Shown here piece after piece: positions 52,292-60,768 of a DNA stretch of 64,000 nt. The notes under the pieces are model-generated. The model searched no databases, had not been told where the DNA came from, and saw only the letters and a list, made by a program, of their open reading frames with translations. A program made the translations under genes and the position numbers. Origin of the DNA: an uncultured Reyranella sp. (GTDB taxonomy: Bacteria > Pseudomonadota > Alphaproteobacteria > Reyranellales > Reyranellaceae); assembly GCF_945957355.1 (NCBI RefSeq), contig NZ_CAMFKM010000011.1, positions 62,001-126,000 of the forward strand. Direction: 5' to 3'. Within the stretch, counting starts at the first letter, position 1. Each line of letters starts with the position of its first letter.

Positions 52292-53200
52292 TCAGCCCGG
52301 CAACTCCTGTGGCTGCCAGCTGGACGCGGCCTCTCGCGCGATGCGGGTGAAGTTGCGCAGCAGAACCGACGAATTTCCGGTGCGCCATACGGCAACGACC
52401 GGCAGCGGTGCAGGCTTGTCTGCGACCGCCAGGCAGCGGAGCCCCGGCATACTGAAGCTGGTCACCGTGGATGGCGAAAGGGCGACGCCCAGGCCTGCCC
52501 CGACGAAGCTCGCGACGGTATGAATCTGGTCGGCGTACTGAGCGATGCGGGGCTCAAATCCCGCGCGCCGGCACATCTCCATCACCCGGGCGTGAATCAG
52601 CGGCGAACCGGCGCGGGAGTACATGACGAAAGGCTCGGCGGCGAGTTGCCGGATGGTGGTCGTTCGGCGCGCCGCGAGGGCGTGATCAGCCGGGACGAGA
52701 GCAAGGAATGGCTCGCGTATCAACGTCACCATCTGCAACGCCCGACTGCTGATCGGTGGACGCAGCAGGCCGACATCGATGATGCCGTTCTCGAGGCATT
52801 TCACCTGGTCGGGATTGCGCATTTCGCGCAGCTCGAGTTCGACGTCGGGAAAGGCAGCGCGAAACCGGACGACGATGCCCGGGAGGATCGTGAAAGGGGT
52901 CGAGCGCACGAAGCCGATGACGAGGCGGCCGGTCTCTCCGGTTCCGAGTCGACGTACGTCGGCTTCGGCCTGTTCGGCGCCGTCCAGAAGGCGCCGCGCG
53001 CGCTCGTAGAGCAGCAGTCCCGCCTCGGTAACTTCAAATTTCTTCTGGCCCCTGTGGAGCAACACGACGCCCAGTTCGCGTTCCAGCTTCTGGATCTGAC
53101 GGGTGAGGGGAGGTTGGGCGATGCCCAGCGAAACGGCGGCTCGCCCGAAGTGGCCCTCGCGCACCACGGCGCTGAAATAACGAAGTGTTCTCAAGTCCAT
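52292..53200 (-). CDS. LysR-family transcriptional regulator
   Basis: 302 aa from ATG 53200 (MDLRTLRYFSAVVREGHFGRAA). The N-terminal winged HTH with the LysR motif FGRAAVSLGIAQPPLTRQIQKLE, then the effector domain with LVIGFVRSTPFTILPGIVVRFRAAFP. The RQIQKLERELGVVLLHRGQKKFEVTEAG region resembles BenM/CatM-type regulators. Its target is not obvious: divergent genes are an unknown small ORF-poor gap and the XRE regulator. Confidence 0.92.
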   Translation of the reverse strand: MDLRTLRYFSAVVREGHFGRAAVSLGIAQPPLTRQIQKLERELGVVLLHRGQKKFEVTEAGLLLYERARRLLDGAEQAEADVRRLGTGETGRLVIGFVRSTPFTILPGIVVRFRAAFPDVELELREMRNPDQVKCLENGIIDVGLLRPPISSRALQMVTLIREPFLALVPADHALAARRTTTIRQLAAEPFVMYSRAGSPLIHARVMEMCRRAGFEPRIAQYADQIHTVASFVGAGLGVALSPSTVTSFSMPGLRCLAVADKPAPLPVVAVWRTGNSSVLLRNFTRIAREAASSWQPQELPG

Positions 53201-53459
53201 CGATTGATACCATAATGGTATCGGCGCGAGCCGCCAACGATATTGGACGTACTGTCCGAAAGGGGGCAACGTCGAGTTGCAGGGTGCCTGTGTCTGGGGA
53301 GGCTGGCCCGATCCATCGAGGAAGGGCCGGAGTCCGACGGGCCGGTCGCGTCGGCGTGGTCCGGAAAGCGTTTCCAAGCGTACGAACTATCTCGGCGGGA
53401 GTTCGTCGAAGGCACACCGACCCGCCTCGCGGGCTCAAGACTATTGTGAAGAGAGATAA

Positions 53460-53912
53460 ATGGCTAAATCACATCCTGTCGACGCGCATGTCGGTATCCG
53501 CATGCGTCAGAGGCGCACCCTGCTCGGCATGAGTCAGACCAAGCTGGGCGACGCCGTCGGCCTCACCTTCCAGCAGGTCCAGAAGTACGAGCGCGGCTCG
53601 AACCGTGTCGGCTCGAGCCGGCTCTACGAGTTCGCCAAGGCGCTCGACGTGCCGGTTTCCTATTTCTTCGACGAGATGCCGGGCAACGTGCTGTCCGGCC
53701 GGCCGATGGCGGCGAAGGTGAAGAAAGGAAGCGGCTTCGGTGAAGCCGGAACGCCCTTCGCCTCGGAAAAGGACCCGCTGATCAAGCGCGAGACGCTGCA
53801 GCTCGTACGCGCCTACTACAAGATCCGTGAAGGCGCGGTGCGCAAGCGCATCTACGAGCTGGTCAAGACCATGGGCGCGGCCAGCAACATCGAGCGCGCA
53901 AAGAAGAAATAG
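53460..53912 (+). CDS. XRE-family helix-turn-helix regulator
   Basis: 150 aa. HVGIRMRQRRTLLGMSQTKLGDAVGLTFQQVQKYERGSNRVGSSRLYEFAKALDVP is the standard HTH_XRE domain (about residues 10-68). The C-terminal part ends in a basic helix (ERAKKK). These short regulators are common in alphaproteobacteria. A 259-bp gap precedes it. Convergent with asd, with a strong hairpin between. Confidence 0.88.
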   Translation: MAKSHPVDAHVGIRMRQRRTLLGMSQTKLGDAVGLTFQQVQKYERGSNRVGSSRLYEFAKALDVPVSYFFDEMPGNVLSGRPMAAKVKKGSGFGEAGTPFASEKDPLIKRETLQLVRAYYKIREGAVRKRIYELVKTMGAASNIERAKKK

Positions 53913-53917
53913 ATGTT

Positions 53918-53953
53918 CATGTTCCCCTCCCCCTATCGGAGGAGAGGAACATG
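53918..53953. terminator. Bidirectional hairpin between convergent genes
   Basis: Arms 53918-53933 and 53938-53953 pair at 14 of 16 positions around a 4-nt loop (TATC). It lies between the XRE regulator and asd stops and probably terminates both. The CCCTCC/GGAGG core also resembles a REP-like palindrome. Confidence 0.7.
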
Positions 53954-53960
53954 AGGGGAA

Positions 53961-54995
53961 TCACGCCGCCAGCAGATGCTCCGCGATCTGCACGGCGTTG
54001 AGGGCGGCGCCCTTCAGCAACTGATCCCCTGCGACGAACAGCGAGATCGAATGGCCGCTCGGGTCGCCAAGGTCCTGGCGGATGCGGCCGACCAGGATGT
54101 CGTCCTGCTGGCTGGCGTCGCGCGGCATTGGGAAGATGTTGCGCTCGCGGTCGTCGACGACCCGCACGCCGGGCGCGTCGGCGAGCAGCGCACGGACGCG
54201 GGCCTCGTCGATCGGGTTCTCGCACTCGAAGGCGACGGCGGCGGCGTGGGCGCGCAGCACCGGCACGCGCACGCAGGTCGCAGACAGCCGCAATTCCTCG
54301 TCGCCATAGATCTTGCGGGTCTCGCGCATGACCTTGGTCTCTTCGTCGTTGTAGCCGGTCGCGGGATCGATCGCGGTATTGTGGCTGAACAGGTTGAAGG
54401 CATAGGGGTGTGGCAGAACCCTTGGCTGGAAGCTGCGGCCGTCGAGGTAGGCGCGCGTTGAATCGGCCAGCTCATCCATCGCCGCGGCGCCGGCGCCCGA
54501 GGCCGCCTGGTATGTCGCGATGGTCATGCGCCGGATGCGGTTGTGCCGGTGGATCGGCCACAGTGGCGTGATCGCGATGATGGCTGCGCAATTGGGATTG
54601 GCGACGATACCCTTGTGGTCCGCGATGGCGTTCGCATTGATCTCGGGAATCACCAGCGGCACCTGGGGGTCCATCCGGAAGGCCGAGGAATTGTCGACCA
54701 CGATGGCGCCGGCTGCGACGGCGACGGGGGCGTAGCGCTTCGAGATGCTGCCGCCGGCCGAGAACAGGGCAATGTCGACGCCCTCGAAGCTCTTCTCGGT
54801 CAGCTCCTGGACCACCAGGGCCTTTCCGTCGAACGACAGCTCGCGGCCAGCCGAGCGGGCGGAAGCCAGCAGGCGCAGCTCCTTCACCGGGAAGCGACGC
54901 TGGGCCAGGCAGCGCAGGAACTCGACACCGACGGCGCCGGTCGCGCCGACGATTGCCACCGTGAGGGGTGCCACTGTGAGAGGTCTCGAAGCCAT
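53961..54995 (-). CDS. asd: Aspartate-semialdehyde dehydrogenase
   Basis: 344 aa from ATG 54995 (GAAGGAG upstream). It reduces aspartyl phosphate to aspartate semialdehyde, the branch point to lysine, threonine, methionine and diaminopimelate. N-terminal NADP motif VAIVGATGAVGVEFL; catalytic Cys136 in VANPNCAAI; ATYQAASGAGAAAMDEL and the C-terminal GDQLLKGAALNAVQIAEHL. A leader ORF with seven threonine codons and a terminator lie upstream, implying attenuation (see those entries). Confidence 0.95.
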   Translation of the reverse strand: MASRPLTVAPLTVAIVGATGAVGVEFLRCLAQRRFPVKELRLLASARSAGRELSFDGKALVVQELTEKSFEGVDIALFSAGGSISKRYAPVAVAAGAIVVDNSSAFRMDPQVPLVIPEINANAIADHKGIVANPNCAAIIAITPLWPIHRHNRIRRMTIATYQAASGAGAAAMDELADSTRAYLDGRSFQPRVLPHPYAFNLFSHNTAIDPATGYNDEETKVMRETRKIYGDEELRLSATCVRVPVLRAHAAAVAFECENPIDEARVRALLADAPGVRVVDDRERNIFPMPRDASQQDDILVGRIRQDLGDPSGHSISLFVAGDQLLKGAALNAVQIAEHLLAA

Positions 54996-55035
54996 GTCTG
55001 TCTCCTTCGTTGAAGCCGGGGAGACGGACACCTGG

Positions 55036-55070
55036 AAAGACAAAGGCCCCGTCCGAAACCGGCGGGGCCT
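55036..55070 (-). terminator. Attenuator-type terminator before asd
   Basis: On the minus strand, an 8-bp GC stem (AGGCCCCG / CGGGGCCT) extends by three pairs past a bulged A to a GTTT loop, and is followed by TTTGTCTTT. It starts 29 bp after the leader ORF stop and 41 bp before asd, the position expected for a transcription attenuator. Confidence 0.8.
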
Positions 55071-55098
55071 GTGAGGTTGTCCTATGTCACGTTCGACT

Positions 55099-55176
55099 TT
55101 ACGCGCACATCCTCGCCGGCCCACCGAAGGTGGTCGTTTTGGCGGTCGTGGTCGCTTTGGTCGCGAAACGCATCAT
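55099..55176 (-). CDS. Threonine-rich leader peptide for asd
   Basis: 25-aa ORF MMRFATKATTTAKTTTFGG ending PARMCA. Residues 6-16 contain seven threonines and two lysines, the pattern of an attenuation leader for a threonine pathway gene (compare E. coli thrL). The codons for T14-T16 overlap one arm of a CCACC-TTC-GGTGG hairpin that could act as the pause hairpin, and a CCGGCG segment after it could pair with CGCCGG of the terminator as antiterminator. A promoter immediately upstream would give an almost leaderless mRNA starting with ATGATG. Confidence 0.75.
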   Translation of the reverse strand: MMRFATKATTTAKTTTFGGPARMCA

Positions 55177-55185
55177 GGTGCCGAG

Positions 55186-55215
55186 GATATAGGGCAGGGA
55201 CCGGCCGGGTGTAAA
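55186..55215 (-). promoter_or_regulatory. Putative promoter of the asd leader
   Basis: Minus-strand -35 TTTACA (55215-55210) and -10 TATATC (55191-55186), 18 bp apart. Transcription should begin about 7 nt further, within a few bases of the leader ATG at 55176. The -35 lies in the loop of the hairpin 55202-55225. Confidence 0.55.
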
Positions 55216-55225
55216 GGCCCGGCCG
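55202..55225 (-). terminator. Hairpin after the TauD-family gene
   Basis: Perfect 8-bp arms CGGCCGGG (55202-55209) and CCCGGCCG (55218-55225) around an 8-nt loop, starting about 7 bp after the dioxygenase stop. It probably ends that transcript. It overlaps the -35 of the asd leader promoter, an unusual arrangement. Confidence 0.5.
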
Positions 55226-55231
55226 TACCAC

Positions 55232-56071
55232 CTAGCCTGCGCGCAGGAACGGCTTGTCGCCGCAAATGGTGATGCGGTGGCCGTACCGACGGTGCGGGAA
55301 GTAGTCGAACATGGCGTGGTGCTGGACGCAGCGATTGTCCCAGAAGGCCACCGAGTTGGGCTGCCACTTGAAGCGGCACTGGAACTCGGGCGTCTCGATG
55401 TGGCGGTAGAGCATCTCCAGCAGCGCATCGCTCTCGTGGCGCTTGAGCTGCGGGATGCGCAGGGTGAAGCCGCGGTTGACGTAGAGGCTCTGCTTGCCGG
55501 TCACCGGATGGGTGCGCACGATCGGATGCTCGGCGTTGGGGAACTTGATGTCGTCGCGGTCCGTCGCCTTCACGCGGTAGTAGTGCGCCTTGGAACTGTC
55601 GTGCAGCGCGGTCAGCCCCTGCAGCATTTGCTTCATCGGCTCGGAGAGCGTTTCGTAGGCGCGGTACATGTTGGCGAACAGCGTGTCGCCGCCGCCCTCG
55701 GGCGGGACTTCGGTGAGGTAGAGGATCGATCCCATCGGCGGTTCGAGGTCGCACGACACGTCGGAATGCCATTCCTCGCCCGCGACATGCTTCGAGTGCT
55801 CGTCGGCCTTGATCACCAGGATCTCGGGATGCTCGGGGAAGGTGATGGGGGCATTGGGATGGACGTGCAGTTGCCCGAAGCGCCGGCCGAATTCCTTGTG
55901 CTGGTCGATCGACATCTTCTGATCGCGGAAGAAGATCACCAGATTCTCCATCAGCGCGTCGTGCACTTCCTGGAACTGCTGGTTGCCGAGCGGCGTGCCG
56001 AGGTCCACTCCGAATACCTCCGCCCCGATGGAGGGGGTCAGCTTGCGCACTTCGATCGACTGATAGGCCAT
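55232..56071 (-). CDS. TauD/TfdA-family Fe(II)/2-oxoglutarate dioxygenase
   Basis: 279 aa from ATG 56071 (AAGGAGG upstream). It oxidises a substrate with O2, iron(II) and 2-oxoglutarate. The iron ligands H102, D104 (EEWHSDVS) and H251 (CVQHHAMFDYFPHRR), and an arginine at 262 or 266 for the cosubstrate, are visible. VSCDLEPPMGSILYLTEVPPEGGGDTLFANMYRAY is typical of the family. Whether it acts on taurine, an alkylsulfonate or a herbicide-like acid cannot be read. It lies upstream of the asd leader on the same strand. Confidence 0.92.
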   Translation of the reverse strand: MAYQSIEVRKLTPSIGAEVFGVDLGTPLGNQQFQEVHDALMENLVIFFRDQKMSIDQHKEFGRRFGQLHVHPNAPITFPEHPEILVIKADEHSKHVAGEEWHSDVSCDLEPPMGSILYLTEVPPEGGGDTLFANMYRAYETLSEPMKQMLQGLTALHDSSKAHYYRVKATDRDDIKFPNAEHPIVRTHPVTGKQSLYVNRGFTLRIPQLKRHESDALLEMLYRHIETPEFQCRFKWQPNSVAFWDNRCVQHHAMFDYFPHRRYGHRITICGDKPFLRAG

Positions 56072-56188
56072 TGGTGTTTCCTCCTTTTCCGGGAGGATAG
56101 GCTGGGGGACGTTGCCCGTCCCCCGCAAAAACATTCGATGCGGGAAATCCGGGCCGCCGGCGGCGGAATCCGCTAAACTGTGCCGGCG

Positions 56189-57226
56189 ATGAGGATCGAC
56201 GTCGACCATTACCTCGTGCTGGGCGTGTCGCGGACGGCGGATGCGGCGATGATCCGTGCCGCCTATGTGGCATTGGCCAAGCGCTATCATCCCGATGTGG
56301 CGGCTGGGAATCCGGAGCTTGCGGCGTTCAATTTCCGCCAGATTACCGACGCCTACCAGACGCTCTCCGATCCGGACGCGCGTGCACACTACGATGCAAG
56401 GGTTCGAGCGGCGCTCGATGCCGAGCGGATCCGGCGCGAGCAGGTGGCGCAGGCCGCTGCGGCGGCGTGGGCGGAGAAATCGGCGGCGAAAGGGACAATC
56501 GCAGAGAGACTGTTCGGCGGTTCCGCGTTCAAGGCGGCCACGAAACCTGCCGTCAAATCGGTGGCCGAGCGGCCAGCCGGCTCGTTGCTTCAGCTCAGGC
56601 CCACGCCGGCGCCGGCCGATCTGCCGCACGCCGATGCGATGGCGCGGCGTCGTTCGATCCTGGTCGTCGCCGTCGTGCTGCTGACCTTCATCGGGGTCGG
56701 CGGCTATCTTGCGACGCGCGCGGTGAAGGGGCCGGGACTGCAGGTCATGGCGGCCGAAACCGCGCGGCCGGCCGAGACGGGGCCAGCGGTCGAGCCGATG
56801 CCGCAAGCCAAGCCGAAGCCCAAGCCGGTCCCGCCGGTCAACCAGCCGAGCCAGCTCGCGCCCTGGGGCTTGCCGCCCTCGGCACCGCTGCCCGGCCCTA
56901 TGGCAGGCCGTTCGGCAGTGCTGGCGCCCGTGCCGCCCCTGAACGTCGATGGCCAGTCGGTCTGTGTCGCCGACGACGGCGCAAAGTTCGCCATCGTCAA
57001 TCGAGGCGGCGAGCCGACCGTTATCTACAATGGCGCGCCACCGGTGCGCGCCTCGGTCCAGCTGGCAGACCGCTATCTCGTCGTGCTGAACAACATCGTG
57101 CCGAGCGATACGATCATCATCGGCATCAAGCGCGGGCTGGAGACCGGGACCTACATCTATTACGCCGATACAAGAGGTGCGATCATCCAGACCGTCACCG
57201 CCCGATGCGTCGGGCAGGCGTACTAG
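56189..57226 (+). CDS. J-domain protein with membrane segment
   Basis: 345 aa from ATG 56189; a GTG nine bases earlier is the longer option. The J domain (about 5-70) carries the HPD motif at 34-36 (KRYHPDVAAG), which stimulates DnaK. A transmembrane segment follows (SILVVAVVLLTFIGVGGYLATRA, around residues 155-178) after a basic helical linker, then a Pro-rich region (KPKPKPVPPVNQ) and a beta-rich C-terminal domain (VCVADDGAKFAIVNRGG ... GTYIYYADTRGA). It may recruit DnaK at the membrane; the target is unknown. Confidence 0.85.
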   Translation: MRIDVDHYLVLGVSRTADAAMIRAAYVALAKRYHPDVAAGNPELAAFNFRQITDAYQTLSDPDARAHYDARVRAALDAERIRREQVAQAAAAAWAEKSAAKGTIAERLFGGSAFKAATKPAVKSVAERPAGSLLQLRPTPAPADLPHADAMARRRSILVVAVVLLTFIGVGGYLATRAVKGPGLQVMAAETARPAETGPAVEPMPQAKPKPKPVPPVNQPSQLAPWGLPPSAPLPGPMAGRSAVLAPVPPLNVDGQSVCVADDGAKFAIVNRGGEPTVIYNGAPPVRASVQLADRYLVVLNNIVPSDTIIIGIKRGLETGTYIYYADTRGAIIQTVTARCVGQAY

Positions 57227-58033
57227 CTACTTCTTTTTCATACTCTCGAGAGTCGGCAGCCGGTACCGATCTTCCGGATCGTTCCAGCCCTTGTAGTTGG
57301 GTTTGCGCTTCTCCGCGAAGGCGGCGCGGGATTCCATCAGATCGCTCTTGGCGCCATGCTCGTGCAGCGCGGCGGCCAGTTGCTGCATGTCGGGGCCGGG
57401 AGCGGGGCGCATCTGGCGCATCATATGCACGGTGTTGACGCGAGACGCTGGTGGCAGGGTCAGCAGGTGCTCGGCCATCGACATCGCCGTCGGCATCAGT
57501 TCGGTGGCGTCGACCAGGCGGTTGAGGAAGCCGATCTCGTAGAAGCGTTGCGCGGTGAAGCGGAAGCCCAGTGCCATCTCCATCGCCACCGGATAGGGCA
57601 GGTTGGCGATGTGGCCGTGATTATAGCCGCCCAGCAGCCAGCGCTTGGCCTCGGAGACCTCGAACACCGCCTCGCGCACGGCGACGCGCAGGTCGGTGCG
57701 CTCGACCAGCATGAAGCCGCCGCCCATGGCGAAGCCGTTGATCGCAGCGATCACCGGCTTCTCGAGCTTGCCGGACATGAACGGGTCCTCGATCTCGGGC
57801 CGGCGTCCGCCCGGCGTGCCGTCCTTGAGCGACTCCTTCATGTCCTCGCCGGCGCAGAAGCCGCGACCGGCGCCGGTGAAGATCGCGACTTCCAGCTCCC
57901 TGGACGTGCGGAACGCGTTCCACGCTGCCGACAGCTCCGTCCGCATCTCGTGATTGAGCGCATTCAGCCGGTCCGGCCGGTTCATGCGCACGACGAAAAT
58001 CTGCCCGTGCTTCTCGGTTTCGACGACAGCCAT
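57227..58033 (-). CDS. Enoyl-CoA hydratase/isomerase family
   Basis: 268 aa, ATG 58033 with GGAG upstream. Crotonase fold: GAGRGFCAGEDMKE and INGFAMGGGFMLVERTDLRVAV give the oxyanion hole and CoA site, followed by the ERF-like helical region. The catalytic glutamate pair of true hydratases is not certain here, so hydratase, isomerase or hydrolase activity remains open. It is 34 bp downstream of cinA on the same strand, so perhaps co-transcribed. Confidence 0.88.
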   Translation of the reverse strand: MAVVETEKHGQIFVVRMNRPDRLNALNHEMRTELSAAWNAFRTSRELEVAIFTGAGRGFCAGEDMKESLKDGTPGGRRPEIEDPFMSGKLEKPVIAAINGFAMGGGFMLVERTDLRVAVREAVFEVSEAKRWLLGGYNHGHIANLPYPVAMEMALGFRFTAQRFYEIGFLNRLVDATELMPTAMSMAEHLLTLPPASRVNTVHMMRQMRPAPGPDMQQLAAALHEHGAKSDLMESRAAFAEKRKPNYKGWNDPEDRYRLPTLESMKKK

Positions 58034-58067
58034 CTGTTGCTCCTATCCGTCCAGTGAGGCGGCTCGT

Positions 58068-59309
58068 TCAACGTCGCTCGAAGTCGATCCGTTCGTCGAC
58101 CGGCAGGCCCAGCAGGTGGCGGCGCAGGCAGTCGAGGCTGAGCTCGGTCGCGCCGATGCGCACCCAGTCACGGCCGCCGACCAGGCGAGCCTGGCGCGTG
58201 ACGGCGCCGCTGGCGTCGGCGAGCCCGATGCAGATCGTGCCGCCCATGTCCGGTCGGTCGGCGCCCTCGTCGAGTTCGAGCAGGACGACCAGCGCATGGC
58301 TGGCGCCGCTCGAAGTGCGCAATGCCTTGGCGATGCTTGCCGCCTGATCGGGGGTGACCGACGTGGCGCCGAGTTCCGACAGATCGCGCGCGATGGTGCC
58401 ACGACGGAAGGCGCGTTCGGCGCCGGCCAGCGGCGCGAGTCGCGCGGCGAGATGGCCGCCGGTAACCGTTTCGGCGATGGCGAGCGTAAACCCGCTCTCC
58501 AGCAGCTTGCCCAGGATCACGCCTTCGATCGTCTGTTCGTCCTCGGCGACGATAAAGTTGCCCAGCCGTTTGCGCACCTCGGCCTCGACCGGGGCGAGCA
58601 GGGCGGCGAGGGCCGCCGCGTTGTCGGCGCGGAGCGCGAGCTTGGTCTCGAGCTGCGGGTAATGCGCCTGGAAACCGAGCTTGATGCCGCCTTCTTCCTT
58701 CAAGGCCTCGATATCGCCCAGCATCTGGTCGGCACGCGATTCGCCGATGCCGAAGGTGTGGAAACGCTTCAGCCTCGTGACGCCCTGCAGGCCACTCATC
58801 GCCAGGATGCGCGGCAGCACCTGCTCGTCGATCATGCGCCGCATCTCGCGCGGCACGCCGGGAGTAAAGAAGAAGCGCGCCTTGCCGATGGTGACGGCGA
58901 AGCCGCAGGCCGTACCGATCGGATTGTCGATGAACTCGGCATTGGCCGGCAGCATCGCCTGCTTCACGTTGTTGGGGGGCATGACCCGGCCGCGCCGCGC
59001 ATAGGATTCCTCCATGCGCTTCATCCAGTTGTCGCTCAGCACCAGATCAACGCCGCAGGCCTGGGCCGCGATCTCCTGCGAGAGATCGTCGACCGTCGGT
59101 CCCAATCCGCCGTTCACGATTACCGCGTCGGCCCGTTCGCCGGCCTGGTGGAAGGCTTTCAGCAGGCTCTCCCGGTCGTCGCCGACGGTGGTGCCCCAGT
59201 GCACACCCAGCCCGACCTCGACGAGGCGGCGGGCGATGTGGCTATAGTTGGTGTTGATGGTCTTGCCGGTGAGGATCTCGTCGCCGGTACAGAGGATTTC
59301 CACGCGCAT
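58068..59309 (-). CDS. cinA: CinA-like protein (MoCF + deamidase domains)
   Basis: 413 aa. The N-terminal MoCF domain starts VEILCTGDEILTGKTINTN with VNGGLGPTVDD and NPIGTACGFAV; the C-terminal CinA domain has IAETVTGGHLAARLAPLAGAE and VTPDQAASIAKALR. In bacteria CinA cleaves ADP-ribose and NMN and is linked to recombination and competence; which activity applies here is unknown. It is divergent from the RraA-like gene, 52 bp away. Confidence 0.9.
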   Translation of the reverse strand: MRVEILCTGDEILTGKTINTNYSHIARRLVEVGLGVHWGTTVGDDRESLLKAFHQAGERADAVIVNGGLGPTVDDLSQEIAAQACGVDLVLSDNWMKRMEESYARRGRVMPPNNVKQAMLPANAEFIDNPIGTACGFAVTIGKARFFFTPGVPREMRRMIDEQVLPRILAMSGLQGVTRLKRFHTFGIGESRADQMLGDIEALKEEGGIKLGFQAHYPQLETKLALRADNAAALAALLAPVEAEVRKRLGNFIVAEDEQTIEGVILGKLLESGFTLAIAETVTGGHLAARLAPLAGAERAFRRGTIARDLSELGATSVTPDQAASIAKALRTSSGASHALVVLLELDEGADRPDMGGTICIGLADASGAVTRQARLVGGRDWVRIGATELSLDCLRRHLLGLPVDERIDFERR

Positions 59310-59361
59310 GCGCGGGAGTATCGGCTAAGGTCTTGCCAAAATCGAGAGGGAGAGAAATGCC

Positions 59362-60078
59362 ATGACCATCCTGACATCCGATCTGCGGGAGGCGCTCGCC
59401 AAGGTCGGCACCTCGACCTTGACCGGCGTGCTGAACAAGCGCGGTCTGCGCAGCATGACCTTGTACGACGTGTGGCCGATCCGGCCGGAGCAGCCGCGCA
59501 TGGTGGGCCTCGCCTTCACGATGCGATTCATCCCGTCGCGCGAGGACAAGGACGGACCGACCTCGACCAACCGCTCGATGGTGCAGCCGCAGGCGATGGA
59601 GGAGTGCCCACCAGGTCACGTGCTGATGATCGACTCGCGCGGTGATTCGCGGGCGGCGTCGGCGGGCGATCTCTATGTCGGGCGGCTGAAGGCGCGCGGC
59701 GCCTCCGGCATCGTCACCGACGGCGGCTTCCGGGACACCGACGGCGTGCACAAGACGGGCCTGCCGGCCTATCACCGCCGCCCTTCCTCGCCGCCCAGCC
59801 CGATCGCGCACCGTCCGGTGGACCTCAACTTGCCGATCGCCTGTGGCGGCGTCGCCGTATATCCCGGCGACGTCATCGTCGGCGACCGTGACGCGGTGCT
59901 CGTGATCCCGCCCGACATCGTCGAGGCCGTGGCCCAGGAAGCCCTCGACACCTATCAATACGAGGAATTTGCCGAAGCCGAGGTGGCGCGCGGCCGGTCG
60001 CTCAAGGGCCTGTTCCCCGTGGCGGGCGAAGAGGCGAAGCGCGACTTCGAGGCGTGGAAGGCGCGGGCGAAGACGTAA
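59362..60078 (+). CDS. RraA-like family protein
   Basis: 238 aa, GGGAGAG ahead of the ATG. LKARGASGIVTDGGFRDTDGVHKTGLP contains the G-G-x-R-D core of the RraA/HMG-aldolase fold, where Arg and Asp bind the metal and substrate. The N-terminal TSTLTGVLNKRGLRSMTLYDVWPI and the extension to 238 aa, longer than RraA itself (about 160), suggest an aldolase- or lyase-like member rather than the RNase E regulator. Convergent with osmC. Confidence 0.85.
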   Translation: MTILTSDLREALAKVGTSTLTGVLNKRGLRSMTLYDVWPIRPEQPRMVGLAFTMRFIPSREDKDGPTSTNRSMVQPQAMEECPPGHVLMIDSRGDSRAASAGDLYVGRLKARGASGIVTDGGFRDTDGVHKTGLPAYHRRPSSPPSPIAHRPVDLNLPIACGGVAVYPGDVIVGDRDAVLVIPPDIVEAVAQEALDTYQYEEFAEAEVARGRSLKGLFPVAGEEAKRDFEAWKARAKT

Positions 60079-60094
60079 CGCTCAGCCGCTTTTG

Positions 60095-60505
60095 CTAAGA
60101 TGAGGACGACGGGGCTAGCGAGGTCCTGATTTCGAGGCCGTTCTTCAGGGTGAGCGTCACCGGTGTGCGCTCCGCGATGTCGGCCATGCGCTTCTTCTGC
60201 TCATCGTCCACGGCGCCCTCGATGGTGAGGATGCGGTCGATGCGCTGCTTGTCGCCGTCGCGACTGAAATGGATGTCGGCATGAACCGCCGTCACCGGCC
60301 ACTGCTTGCGCTCGGCATACATGCGGAGCGTGATAACCGTGCAGGCGCCCAGCGCCGATGTGAGGAGATCGTAGGGAGCGGGACCGGCATCCGTGCCGCC
60401 CAGCTCCAGGCCTTCATCGGCTGTGAGCCTGTGATGTCCACCATGGCCTGTCGCGATGGCCGTCACGTAGTTGGTCGTGCCGATGCTTGCCTTTGCGTGT
60501 GCCAT
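60095..60505 (-). CDS. OsmC-family protein
   Basis: 136 aa. The OsmC/Ohr fold is recognised by TADEGLELGGTDAGPAPYDLLTSALGACTVITLRMYAERK, with the first redox cysteine C55. The second is replaced: the usual C-P-V is T-P-V in RTPVTLTLKNG. It may therefore bind rather than reduce hydroperoxides, or use a different thiol. It is the distal gene of the selD-histone-like minus-strand group. Confidence 0.88.
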   Translation of the reverse strand: MAHAKASIGTTNYVTAIATGHGGHHRLTADEGLELGGTDAGPAPYDLLTSALGACTVITLRMYAERKQWPVTAVHADIHFSRDGDKQRIDRILTIEGAVDDEQKKRMADIAERTPVTLTLKNGLEIRTSLAPSSSS

Positions 60506-60561
60506 TGTGCCGTCGTCGCCTCCCGATGCTGGAGGGCCCGTTGCCGGGCCCTCGCATCAGT

Positions 60562-60711
60562 CTAACGGCGCTTGCGACGCGAAGCTGCCTTCTTCGCGAC
60601 CTTCTTCACAGCCTTCTTGGCGGCGGTCTTGGTCTTGGTCACGGCGGGCTTCGCCTTCGCAACGGCCTTCTTCACCGCCTTCTTCTTCGCAACCTTCTTC
60701 TTCGCAGCCAT
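60562..60711 (-). CDS. Lysine/alanine-rich histone H1-like protein
   Basis: 49 aa from ATG 60711 (GGGAG upstream). About 40 percent lysine in repeats of the type AKKKVAKKKAVKKA, TKTKTAAKKAVKK and AASRRKRR, like the C-terminal tails of bacterial H1-like and AlgP-type DNA-binding proteins. It probably condenses or bridges DNA. A longer frame from 60768 adds an unlikely acidic leader. It lies between selD and osmC. Confidence 0.7.
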   Translation of the reverse strand: MAAKKKVAKKKAVKKAVAKAKPAVTKTKTAAKKAVKKVAKKAASRRKRR

Positions 60712-60768
60712 CTCAATCTCCCTGTCTAAGTCAAGGAGCGGCACGGGGCGCACCGCTCCTGATTGCAT

